Positions 1-6,237 of a stretch of DNA of 6,948 nucleotides are shown here, one piece after another. Position numbers and translations under genes: made by a program. The notes under the pieces were generated by a model, which searched no databases, was not told the DNA's origin, and saw only the letters and a list, made by a program, of their open reading frames with translations. This DNA comes from Actinomycetes bacterium (GTDB lineage: Bacteria > Actinomycetota > Acidimicrobiia > Spongiisociales > UBA5794), in the NCBI GenBank assembly GCA_023336875.1, contig JAMBLH010000300.1:1-6948 (forward strand), read 5' to 3'. Numbering within the stretch: the stretch's first letter is position 1; each line of letters begins with the position of its first letter.

Positions 1-758
1 ACGGGGTTCACGTACGCATAGGAGGTCGCCAGCGCTGGTCGGACCGTTTGGAGGAGGTACACATATGCCGTGTACGCAACGATCGACCCCATCACGATCA
101 GGTATGCCAGCGCCAGCCATGCCACGGAGCCAGGCATCGCAACGATTCGTTCACCCATGAATGGGCTCGCGACGAGCATCACCGCACCGGCGACAAGGAG
201 CTGTGCTGCAGGTGCCATGAACCCTTCCGGCATCTCAAGCCGTTTACCCCACACTGATCCAAACGCCCAGAACATCGGTCCCGCGAATACCAACAGCATT
301 CCGACTGTGCTCAGTCGAAAGTCGCCTTCCTGGAGCAATACGATCACCCCCGCCATCCCGACTCCAAGACCGATCCACTCACGCCGGACCGGCCACTGAC
401 CAAACACACCTCCTACGAGGGCAGCCCACACCGGAATGGCCGCAGCGGCCGTAGCCACCACGCCGGATCCAACGCCGAGATCTTCGGCGATCGTTACGAG
501 TCCGACGCCTCCGATCAGAAGCAGAGATCCCATCCGGCCTGCATTCCACCATTGACGGCGGGTCGGTGCCGCATGCCCGCGCATCCGCAATACCGCATAC
601 ATCAAGGCACCTGCAACAAGGAACCGCACGCCGTTCAGAATGAACGGCGGGAAACCCTCGAGGCCGAACCGGAGCGCCAGATACGTAGAACCCCAGATGA
701 AGTAGACAGCGCCAAGCGAGACGAATATCAAAAGGCGCGTGTTGCTCGTCTTGTTCAC
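1..758 (-). CDS. EamA/DMT-family exporter, YedA-like (partial, C-terminus outside window)
   Basis: This is an inner-membrane drug/metabolite transporter superfamily protein, probably an exporter of a small metabolite; the substrate cannot be read from the sequence. The minus frame is open from a GTG at 758 to base 1, giving 252 codons, and the family is usually about 290-300 residues, so roughly the last 40 are missing. Visible signs are the EamA signature WGSTY (residues 22-26) in the first helix, GVRFLVAG (43-50), a series of hydrophobic helices with short polar links, a second EamA repeat starting near residue 150, and PALATSYAYVNP (241-252), which closely resembles the same stretch in E. 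coli YedA. The GTG start is chosen because GAGG (complement of 765-768) lies 6 nt upstream. The gene is divergent from a CGNR-type regulator, a common arrangement for a transporter and its controller. Family assignment is firm; function beyond export is inference. Confidence 0.93.
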   Translation of the reverse strand, partial: MNKTSNTRLLIFVSLGAVYFIWGSTYLALRFGLEGFPPFILNGVRFLVAGALMYAVLRMRGHAAPTRRQWWNAGRMGSLLLIGGVGLVTIAEDLGVGSGVVATAAAAIPVWAALVGGVFGQWPVRREWIGLGVGMAGVIVLLQEGDFRLSTVGMLLVFAGPMFWAFGSVWGKRLEMPEGFMAPAAQLLVAGAVMLVASPFMGERIVAMPGSVAWLALAYLIVMGSIVAYTAYVYLLQTVRPALATSYAYVNP

Positions 759-828
759 AGAGAACCTCGGTAGGGGTCTAAATCAAGTTTGTATCTTACA
801 CGATAGTTATGATACCGTAAGGAGTCAA
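759..828. promoter_or_regulatory. Divergent promoter region with an operator-like inverted repeat
   Basis: This 70-bp gap separates the exporter (minus) from the CGNR regulator (plus) and is AT-richer than the flanking genes. It contains the inverted repeat GTATCtTA (791-798) and TAtGATAC (808-815), with 7 of 8 positions paired and a 9-nt centre. On the minus strand TAAGAT (complement of 793-798) is a reasonable -10 for the exporter, giving a leader of roughly 28 nt; the -35 (TTACGG, complement of 815-820) is weak. On the plus strand TATGAT (808-813) resembles a -10, but it would leave almost no leader before the regulator's start. The repeat therefore covers the core of the minus promoter and probably that of the plus promoter. 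A binding site for the neighbouring regulator is an inference. Confidence 0.45.
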
Positions 829-1404
829 ATGGACTTTTCTCATTACAGCGATGTGCCCGTACAGATCGCTGTCGACCTCGTCAACACACTTGACGCGGTG
901 AGTGGCGAGGAGAAGCTTGCATCCCCACACGATGTCACAGAATTCATTCGCAGCCGCGATACCGACTGGTGCAAGCCCGGCTGGAGCGCCACCCCGAGCG
1001 ATCTCGACGACGTCATCGCCCTGCGGTTCCGGCTTCGAATGATCTTTGACGCCGCGGATGAATCGGCGGCGGCGGACACTATCAACTGCGTGCTCTCCGA
1101 AGCTGGCGCGGTTCCGAGGCTCAGCCTCCACGGCGAGGGTCCTCACCTCCACTTCGAGTCTGATGACGACAGGCCTGCCAGATGGCTGGGAGCAGTGACC
1201 GCAATGGGCCTAACTGTTGCACTCATCGAAGGCGGATTCGAACGGTTCGGAACGTGCATGTCATCCAGTTGTGATGACGTCTTCGTCGATGGCTCTCGGA
1301 ACAGATCACGTCGCCACTGCTCCGACACCTGCACCAGTCGTGAGAATGTAGCAGCACATCGAGCTCGCCAGCGCAATGCAGCCGCCTCATCGGACGCCAA
1401 GTAA
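829..1404 (+). CDS. CGNR/ABATE-type zinc-finger transcriptional regulator
   Basis: This is a 191-residue protein of the CGNR zinc-finger family, presumed DNA-binding regulators with an N-terminal ABATE ligand-sensing domain. The ABATE-type opening is seen in DLVNTLD (residues 16-22). The C-terminal finger has Cys143 and Cys148 (C-x4-C), the family stretch DGSRNRSRRHCS (154-165), then Cys164 and Cys168 (C-x3-C), followed by the basic helix ENVAAHRARQR (172-182). The motif that names the family, CGNR, reads CTSR here (168-171). The start at 829 is chosen because AAGGAG (819-824) lies 4 nt upstream; the same frame is open back to an ATG at 739, but that would overlap the exporter and has no better ribosome-binding site. 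Divergent placement suggests it controls the exporter and perhaps itself. Family call is confident; the regulatory target is inference. Confidence 0.88.
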   Translation: MDFSHYSDVPVQIAVDLVNTLDAVSGEEKLASPHDVTEFIRSRDTDWCKPGWSATPSDLDDVIALRFRLRMIFDAADESAAADTINCVLSEAGAVPRLSLHGEGPHLHFESDDDRPARWLGAVTAMGLTVALIEGGFERFGTCMSSSCDDVFVDGSRNRSRRHCSDTCTSRENVAAHRARQRNAAASSDAK

Positions 1405-1414
1405 CGGTCGTCGT

Positions 1415-1882
1415 ATGAAGGAGACTCCAGCACTCACCGACAGCCGCCTCGCTGGCACGGACCACCAGGTCGTCAGACACGGGAGGGTCAATTCGCTCGA
1501 AGAGGCAGCAGAGCTTCGGGGTATGGATCCGTCGGCGGTGATCAAGACCATGGTTGTACGCAGAGGGGATGATGACTACATCTTCGTGCTTGTGCCCGGC
1601 GACCGTGTGATCGACTGGCCCAAACTGAGAGATGTCCTCGGCCAGAGAAGACTCTCGATGCCGGACGCCGAAGAAGCTCTCGCCGTGACGGGGTACGTGA
1701 GAGGAACGATCACCCCATTTGGAGCTGAACGACCATGGCCGGTCATCGCCGATGAGCGATTGACCGGCTCGATGGTCTCGCTCGGCGGCGGAGCCCACGG
1801 GGTCTCGATCACGATCAACGGCACCAGCCTGGTCACAGCTCTCGGTGCAACGGTGGCCGACATCACCAAACACCGGTCCTGA
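1415..1882 (+). CDS. YbaK/EbsC-family aminoacyl-tRNA deacylase
   Basis: This is a 155-residue single-domain protein of the YbaK/ProX/EbsC editing family, which hydrolyses mischarged aminoacyl-tRNA in trans (Cys-tRNAPro for YbaK, Ala-tRNAPro for ProX) in the cytosol. Visible features are the helix SLEEAAELRGMDPSAVIKTM (27-46), whose Lys44 aligns with the essential YbaK lysine, the strand YIFVLVPGD (55-63), the substrate-pocket segment GYVRGTITPFG (93-103), and the GGGAHG turn (124-129). Length fits the family. Which tRNA or amino acid it acts on cannot be told. The ATG at 1415 is preferred, 10 bp after the regulator's stop; an upstream ATG at 1376 would overlap the regulator by 29 nt. Neither has a convincing Shine-Dalgarno, so translational coupling is possible. 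It probably shares the regulator's transcript. Confidence 0.9.
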   Translation: MKETPALTDSRLAGTDHQVVRHGRVNSLEEAAELRGMDPSAVIKTMVVRRGDDDYIFVLVPGDRVIDWPKLRDVLGQRRLSMPDAEEALAVTGYVRGTITPFGAERPWPVIADERLTGSMVSLGGGAHGVSITINGTSLVTALGATVADITKHRS

Positions 1883-1922
1883 GCTACCAACGTCGAGATG
1901 CCACTCCTTGGTGTGCTAGCTC
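1881..1922. terminator. Possible bidirectional stem-loop between convergent genes
   Basis: The gap between the stop of the YbaK-type gene (1880-1882) and the stop of the cyclopropane synthase (complement of 1916-1918) lies within an imperfect inverted repeat. GAGCTA (1881-1886) pairs with TAGCTC (1917-1922), and CCAA (1887-1890) pairs with TTGG (1908-1911), with a 17-nt loop and a 5-nt bulge at 1912-1916. There is no T-run on either side, so it is not a classical intrinsic terminator. Its position between converging genes suggests a shared 3' end. Confidence 0.3.
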
Positions 1923-3154
1923 CAGACCGGTCGCAGCGACACCGATGCCCTCCCCGACGATGGCGTCTTCACGGCAACTATCTGGTCTATGTGGAGATGA
2001 TTGGCCTCGAAGTTGACAGCACTCGCAGCCATGTACAGACGCCAGACTTTCGCCCTGCCCTCGCCAACCTCGAGCACCGCAGATTCCCAGTTCTCCTCGA
2101 GATTCGCGACCCATCTTCGGAGCGTGAGAGCATAGTGCTCCCTCAGATTCTCAACATGGCGAACCTCAAGACCGACATCCTGAAGTGCCGTAACGACTCT
2201 GCCAACCTCGTGCAGCTCTCCATCGGGAAACACGTAGCGTTGAACGAAATCTCTGCGCCGGATGACGCGATCTTTCGGCGATTCGGTTCTGCTTATGGCA
2301 TGGTTGAGCAAGCGACCACCTGGTTCGAGGAGGTCGACCATCTTCGCGAAGTACTGCTCCAGCCGCTTCAGGCCGACATGTTCAAACATTCCGATGGAAC
2401 TGATCGCATCAAACGGTCCGTCGTCCACGTCGCGATAGTCCTGCAACCTGATGTCGATCTTGTCTGCCAGTCCCTCCTCAGCCACCCGCTTCTTCGCCAG
2501 ATCGGCCTGGTTCTGAGAAATTGTTACTCCAACTGCGGTTACCTGATGATGCCTCACGGCGTGAAGCATCATGCTTCCCCACCCGCACCCAACGTCGAGG
2601 AGTCGCATGCCTGGTCGGAGACCCAGTTTCGCACAGATCAATCCGTGCTTGTTCTCCTGTGCTTCTTCAAGAGAATCGGCAGGTGAGTCGAACACGGCGC
2701 ACGAGTATGTGAGCGATGGGCCGAGCACGAATCGGTAGAAGTCGTTGGAGACGTCATAGTGATGAGATATCGCTGAGGCATCCGAGCGTCGTGTGTGAGA
2801 GCGAATCCATCCGTGGTACTCCTCTGATGGTGGCGGCAGCCAACGGAGATCCCGCAGTTTGACCTGTCTCACGAGAGAGCGCATTTGACTGGCGCTGAGC
2901 CTCCCCCCGGGAAGGGCGTGGCGTAGCTCGAGCGCTTCATAGATGTCACCTTCGATCCTGATATCACCGGTGACGTACGCTCGAGCGAGACCCACGTCAC
3001 CTGGAGCCATGATCATCCGAGTCAGAGCATCTGGCGACCCCAGGATGAGCGTTGTCCTGGCGTGCCGCGGCCCCACATCAGTTCCGTCATACGCGCGTAT
3101 TCGGATGGGAAGTTCAGATCCAAATGTATCCGTGATGATCGGACCGAGTGGCAT
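1916..3154 (-). CDS. cfa: Cyclopropane-fatty-acyl-phospholipid synthase (SAM-dependent)
   Basis: This 412-residue enzyme transfers a methylene group from S-adenosylmethionine to the double bond of unsaturated acyl chains in membrane phospholipids, giving cyclopropane (or, in some relatives, methyl-branched) fatty acids. The N-terminal part (about 1-120) is the lipid-binding region of bacterial Cfa and mycobacterial UfaA1-like proteins. The methyltransferase domain has HHYDVSNDFY (131-140), YSCAVF (150-155), and SAM motif LDVGCGWG (186-193). Residues matching the E. coli bicarbonate/active site are all present: Cys152, Glu258 in GMFEHVG, His285 and Ile287 in HAI, and Tyr341. Nothing suggests decay. 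The ATG at 3154 has an excellent GGGAGGTG ribosome-binding site a few bases upstream and a TATAAT box further up. It lies downstream of lon on the same strand but with its own promoter. A methyltransferase making a methyl-branched product is the main alternative. Confidence 0.94.
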   Translation of the reverse strand: MPLGPIITDTFGSELPIRIRAYDGTDVGPRHARTTLILGSPDALTRMIMAPGDVGLARAYVTGDIRIEGDIYEALELRHALPGGRLSASQMRSLVRQVKLRDLRWLPPPSEEYHGWIRSHTRRSDASAISHHYDVSNDFYRFVLGPSLTYSCAVFDSPADSLEEAQENKHGLICAKLGLRPGMRLLDVGCGWGSMMLHAVRHHQVTAVGVTISQNQADLAKKRVAEEGLADKIDIRLQDYRDVDDGPFDAISSIGMFEHVGLKRLEQYFAKMVDLLEPGGRLLNHAISRTESPKDRVIRRRDFVQRYVFPDGELHEVGRVVTALQDVGLEVRHVENLREHYALTLRRWVANLEENWESAVLEVGEGRAKVWRLYMAASAVNFEANHLHIDQIVAVKTPSSGRASVSLRPVWS

Positions 3155-3159
3155 GTGCC

Positions 3160-3211
3160 ACCTCCCGAAGGACTCTCGATCAATTATACCGATTACAACC
3201 GATCTCGAAAG
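3160..3211 (-). promoter_or_regulatory. Promoter and ribosome-binding site of the cyclopropane synthase gene
   Basis: Reading the minus strand, a perfect TATAAT (complement of 3183-3188) lies 28 nt before the ATG, which would give a leader of about 20 nt ending in a strong GGGAGG Shine-Dalgarno. A matching -35 is poor: TTTCGA (complement of 3205-3210) at 16-nt spacing is the closest. ATCGGT occurs twice in the spacer (complements of 3188-3193 and 3198-3203), exactly 10 bp apart, so an activator could compensate for the weak -35. The -10 is seen directly; the rest is inference. Confidence 0.6.
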
Positions 3212-3226
3212 CAGAAAGTCGGCACC

Positions 3227-3249
3227 GGGACATTTTCACAAAATATCCC
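3227..3249 (-). terminator. Stem-loop downstream of lon
   Basis: In minus-strand RNA the arm GGGAUAUUUU (complement of 3249-3240) pairs with AAAAUGUCCC (complement of 3236-3227) around a GUG loop. This gives ten consecutive pairs with one G-U wobble, and a few more wobble pairs could extend the base. It starts about 35 nt after the lon stop and ends upstream of the cyclopropane-synthase promoter, so it is best read as the lon 3' end. In plus-strand RNA the wobble becomes a C-A mismatch, which favours the minus reading. There is no U-tract, so termination efficiency is uncertain; a protein-binding palindrome is the alternative. Confidence 0.45.
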
Positions 3250-3283
3250 AACTTGGACGCCGGAATCCTGACCTCGTCTTGTT

Positions 3284-5590
3284 CTACGACAACGCCATCT
3301 CCAGTACGGATTCAATGTCCGCGAGAGCATGGAACGTCATCTCCTCGCGAACCTCGTCGGGTACATCGTCGATATCGTCCGCATTGCGCTCAGGGAGGAT
3401 GATCTCCCGTAGACCGGCTCGGTGTGCAGCGAGGACCTTCTGCTTGACCCCACCGATTGGCAGCACCCTGCCTTGCAGCGTCATCTCGCCGGTCATACCG
3501 ACGTCAGACTTCACCTTGCGACCTGTGAGCAGGCTGACCAGTGCCGTTGTCATCGTGACACCGGCCGAGGGGCCATCCTTGGGGATGGAACCTGCCGGAA
3601 CGTGAATGTGAATACGTCCACTGAGGTCACGTGGGTCTATGCCCAACTCAGCAGCGTGGCCGCGGACGTAGGAAACCGCGATCTCAGCAGACTCTTTCAT
3701 CACATCACCGAGCTGGCCGGTCAGCGTCAAGCCCGTGTCCCCCTCGATCGTGCTGGCTTCCACGAACAGCACATCTCCGCCAGCACCTGTAACCGCAAGA
3801 CCGGTAGCGACGCCTGGGACGGCAGTGCGTTCATCTCTCTCTGTGTGATGAACTGTCGGCTTGCCGAGTAGCTCACGCAGATCGCCCGGATCGACTGTTG
3901 TCGGCTCGGTTGCCTCACCTGAAGCGACCGACGTCGCGACCTTTCGGGCAAGTTTTCCTAGTTGGCGCTCGAGATTCCGGACGCCTGCCTCCTGGGTGTA
4001 GTCGTCAACAATTCCAGCCATCGTCCCAGGAGGGATGATGATCTCAGCGGATTCGAGCCCTGAACGTTGGATAACTCTGGGTAGGAGATGAGTCTCTGCG
4101 ATCTCCACCTTCTCGGTCTGTGTGTAGCCATCGAGGCGGATCACCTCGGTGCGGTCGAGCAATGGTGCGGGAATACTTTCCAGGACGTTTGCAGTCGCTA
4201 TGAACATCACGTCTGACAGGTCGAGGTCGAACTCGAGGTAGTTGTCTCTGAAGGTGTGGTTCTGTTCAGGGTCGAGAACCTCGAGCAGGGCGGATGAAGG
4301 ATCACCGCGCCAGTCGTTTCCGACCTTGTCCATCTCATCGAGCAGGAACACAGGGTTCATCGATCCGGACTCAGTAAGCGCTCGAGCGATCCGGCCAGGG
4401 CGTGCGCCAACATAGGTGCGTCGGTGACCACGGATCTCGGCTTCATCACGCAGCCCTCCTAGAGAGAGACGGACGAACTTCCTGCCGAGGGCTCGCGCCA
4501 CCGACTGTCCAAGAGAGGTCTTGCCAACGCCTGGGGGACCCACGAGCAGCAGAATCGTGCCTGTGCCACCGACCTCCGAAGTATTATCGAGGCCGCGTTC
4601 GTGGCGGAGCTTACGGACCGCGAGGTGTTCGATCATGCGATCCTTGACATCCTCGAGACCCGTATGGTCCTCGTCAAGCACAGTCCGGGCGGCCTCGAGG
4701 TCCAGATTGTCGTGCGTAGCCTCTCCCCAGGGGAGTTCAAAGGTCGTGTCGAGCCACGTTCTGATCCAGGCATGCTCGGGACTCTGCTCATTGAGGCGCT
4801 CGAGGCGATCGATCTCTCTGCTGACCATCTCTGCGGCAGCCTCTGAAAGGGTGGCCGCTTCGAGCTGTTCCCTGTACTCGCCAACAACGGTCTCCTCGCC
4901 GTCGCCGAGTTCATCGCGGATCGCTTCCATCTGTTGGCGCAACAGATATTCCTTCTGGTTCTTGTCCATCTTCTCAGCAGCATCGTCGCGCACGCGGCGT
5001 CGAAGCGTCAACGCGCCAAGAACCTCGTTCATCCACTCAAGCGCGAGGTCGAGCCGAGCATCGATGTCGACCGTTCCGAGCAGTCGCGCTTTCGCCTTGA
5101 GTTCCAGATCGGGTGAGTAGACGAGGAGATCGACCAGACGACCTGGGTCATCGGTAGCGAGGATCTGATCTGCAATGCCACCCGCTCCCTTCAGGTCGAG
5201 GATCTCTTCGAGTACAGCACGCAATTCCGCAGCACGAGCAATCGTGGCATCGGAATGCTCGACCTCTTCAACGACGGCATCGACGTCCACCCACAGGACG
5301 TCGTCTGTATCCGTTTCGCCTGCTCCCACGTGTGCGCGGGCGATGCCACTGATGATGGCGGACACTCCACCGCGATCGTCGACCTTCTGGATCTCTGCGA
5401 TCGTTCCCGTGGACGCATACTCGCCATCGATCATCGGAATGAGGACAAGTCTGCCATCTGTTGATTCACTCGCGGCCAAAGCCTTCTTGGCAGCCTCGGA
5501 TTCAATGCGGAGGGTGATGACCATGTGGGGGAATACAATCCCGCCGTGCAGGGGGAGAACGGGGAGGTTTGTTGTTATAAGATCAGACAT
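3284..5590 (-). CDS. lon: ATP-dependent serine protease Lon
   Basis: This is a complete 768-residue Lon (endopeptidase La), a cytosolic hexameric AAA+ protease that unfolds and degrades misfolded and selected regulatory proteins. The N-terminal substrate-recognition domain spans about 8-195, starting with LPVLPLHGGIVFPHM, followed by a helical region with KNQKEYLLRQQMEAI (210-224). The AAA+ module has Walker A GPPGVGKTS (351-359, Lys357), Walker B FLLDEMD (415-421), sensor ATAN (465-468) and LLDRTEVI (477-484). The protease domain carries KDGPSAG (671-677) with catalytic Ser675, and Lys718 in GGVKQK, spaced 43 residues as in E. coli Lon (Ser679/Lys722). Length is typical for Lon A. The ATG at 5590 has AAGGG 5 nt upstream. 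It is probably transcribed alone from a promoter at about 5617-5642. Function is highly certain. Confidence 0.98.
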   Translation of the reverse strand: MSDLITTNLPVLPLHGGIVFPHMVITLRIESEAAKKALAASESTDGRLVLIPMIDGEYASTGTIAEIQKVDDRGGVSAIISGIARAHVGAGETDTDDVLWVDVDAVVEEVEHSDATIARAAELRAVLEEILDLKGAGGIADQILATDDPGRLVDLLVYSPDLELKAKARLLGTVDIDARLDLALEWMNEVLGALTLRRRVRDDAAEKMDKNQKEYLLRQQMEAIRDELGDGEETVVGEYREQLEAATLSEAAAEMVSREIDRLERLNEQSPEHAWIRTWLDTTFELPWGEATHDNLDLEAARTVLDEDHTGLEDVKDRMIEHLAVRKLRHERGLDNTSEVGGTGTILLLVGPPGVGKTSLGQSVARALGRKFVRLSLGGLRDEAEIRGHRRTYVGARPGRIARALTESGSMNPVFLLDEMDKVGNDWRGDPSSALLEVLDPEQNHTFRDNYLEFDLDLSDVMFIATANVLESIPAPLLDRTEVIRLDGYTQTEKVEIAETHLLPRVIQRSGLESAEIIIPPGTMAGIVDDYTQEAGVRNLERQLGKLARKVATSVASGEATEPTTVDPGDLRELLGKPTVHHTERDERTAVPGVATGLAVTGAGGDVLFVEASTIEGDTGLTLTGQLGDVMKESAEIAVSYVRGHAAELGIDPRDLSGRIHIHVPAGSIPKDGPSAGVTMTTALVSLLTGRKVKSDVGMTGEMTLQGRVLPIGGVKQKVLAAHRAGLREIILPERNADDIDDVPDEVREEMTFHALADIESVLEMALS

Positions 5591-5595
5591 GTTGG

Positions 5596-5612
5596 CCCTT
5601 TCATCGTGAAAG
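5596..5612 (-). promoter_or_regulatory. Palindrome overlapping the lon ribosome-binding site
   Basis: CTTTCA (5598-5603) and TGAAAG (5607-5612) form a perfect 6-bp inverted repeat around TCG. On the minus strand the downstream arm runs into GAAAGGG (complement of 5602-5596), the lon Shine-Dalgarno, 5 nt before the ATG. As RNA, a 6-bp hairpin with a 3-nt loop would partly hide the ribosome-binding site. As DNA, it would sit at or just after the transcription start predicted from the upstream promoter match, where a repressor could bind. The sequence does not decide between the two. Confidence 0.4.
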
Positions 5613-5616
5613 ACAG

Positions 5617-5642
5617 AACTCTCTTCACCCTGCCACTATTCC
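5617..5642 (-). promoter_or_regulatory. Candidate sigma-R/SigH-type promoter of lon
   Basis: On the minus strand GGAAT (complement of 5642-5638, preceded by a further G) is followed after exactly 18 nt by GTT (complement of 5619-5617). This is the GGGAAT-N18-GTT form recognised by the actinobacterial disulfide/heat-stress ECF sigma factors (sigma-R of Streptomyces, SigH of mycobacteria). Transcription would start near 5609-5612, about 20 nt before the lon ATG. From memory, Lon and Clp proteases belong to the Streptomyces sigma-R regulon. The match is direct; the sigma-factor assignment is inference. Confidence 0.5.
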
Positions 5643-5733
5643 CGCTACATACGAAACCTGCGTGCGGTCGACTAAGATTATTAGCGCCATTCCATAGTGG
5701 AACGATGTACGCCAACCAACATGACTCTCTCGG

Positions 5734-5746
5734 CCGCGCTACGCGG
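5734..5746 (-). terminator. Short GC stem at the end of the PPOX gene
   Basis: CCGCG (5734-5738) and CGCGG (5742-5746) flank the stop codon of the PPOX gene (complement of 5739-5741), forming a perfect 5-bp GC stem with a 3-nt loop. No T-run follows on the minus strand. It could help end transcription before lon, but it is short and may be chance in GC-rich sequence. Confidence 0.2.
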
Positions 5747-6203
5747 GTGCGGCGATACGAGCAGGAAATCCGCCCCTCGCGATCGGCCCCCAACGTTCAA
5801 TGCGGAGCCGGATCAGACACTTGCCCTGATCCAGCATGGCCTGGCGGTATTCGTCCCAATCCGGATGCTCGCCCGAGATGACCCGGAAGTACTCGACAAG
5901 GTCGTCAACCGCATCGGGGAGGTCGATGATCGCGGCACGCCCATCGACCTGGACCCACTCCCCTCCGAAGTCATCGGACATGACGATCATCGAAGAGAGT
6001 GGATTCCTTCTGATGTTCAGGACCTTTGCGCGTTCCGGGTAGCTCGACACGACGATGCGGCCGGAGGAATCGAGCCCCATGGTGACCAAGGACGACTGAG
6101 GTCTCCCATCGCGACGATTCGTGAGCAGTACACCATGGTGGCGTGGGCGGATGAATTCCTCGAGTTCGGCACGATCAACGATTCGATTCGTTGCAGTGTT
6201 CAC
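5739..6203 (-). CDS. PPOX-class flavin/F420-dependent oxidoreductase-like protein
   Basis: This is a split-barrel protein of about 154 residues, similar to the actinobacterial pyridoxamine-5'-phosphate-oxidase-like group, many of which use the deazaflavin F420. Typical features in order are an opening helix AELEEFIRPRHHGVLLT, then GRPQSSLVTMGLDSSGRIVVSS (core barrel strands), ERAKVLNIRRNP, the strand EWVQVDGRAAII, and a C-terminal IRLRIERWGPIA of the kind closing this family. The physiological substrate is unknown; an FMN- or heme-binding role is possible. A GTG start at 6203 is chosen because GAAGGGAG (complement of 6218-6211) lies 7 nt upstream; an ATG at 6236 with weaker AAGGTG is the alternative and falls against a stem-loop. 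It follows the phosphatase-fold gene by about 76 nt on the same strand and may be cotranscribed with it. Confidence 0.85.
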   Translation of the reverse strand: MNTATNRIVDRAELEEFIRPRHHGVLLTNRRDGRPQSSLVTMGLDSSGRIVVSSYPERAKVLNIRRNPLSSMIVMSDDFGGEWVQVDGRAAIIDLPDAVDDLVEYFRVISGEHPDWDEYRQAMLDQGKCLIRLRIERWGPIARGGFPARIAAPA

Positions 6204-6237
6204 GGGTCGACTCCCTTCTGCAGTCACTTCAATCATC

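Noticed and set aside
437..449. Perfect palindrome GGCCGC-A-GCGGCC
   Set aside because: Lies inside the exporter coding sequence, where it encodes an alanine run in a membrane helix; best explained by codon composition.
739..828. N-terminal extension of the CGNR regulator to an ATG at 739
   Set aside because: Overlaps the start of the divergent exporter and consumes the promoter region; the ATG at 829 has AAGGAG just upstream.
1223..1873. 216-codon minus-strand open frame
   Set aside because: Antisense to both the CGNR regulator and the YbaK-type gene; no family resemblance.
1898..2686. 262-codon plus-strand open frame
   Set aside because: Lies wholly antisense to the cyclopropane synthase, whose catalytic residues and motifs are intact; its translation shows no recognisable domain.
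2943..3605. 220-codon plus-strand open frame spanning the lon/cyclopropane-synthase gap
   Set aside because: Antisense to the ends of two well-supported genes and crosses their intergenic region; Ser/Arg-rich low-complexity translation typical of a shadow frame.
4521..5120. 199-codon plus-strand open frame
   Set aside because: Antisense to the lon coding sequence; very Ser/Arg-rich, as expected from the complement of a Glu/Leu-rich gene.
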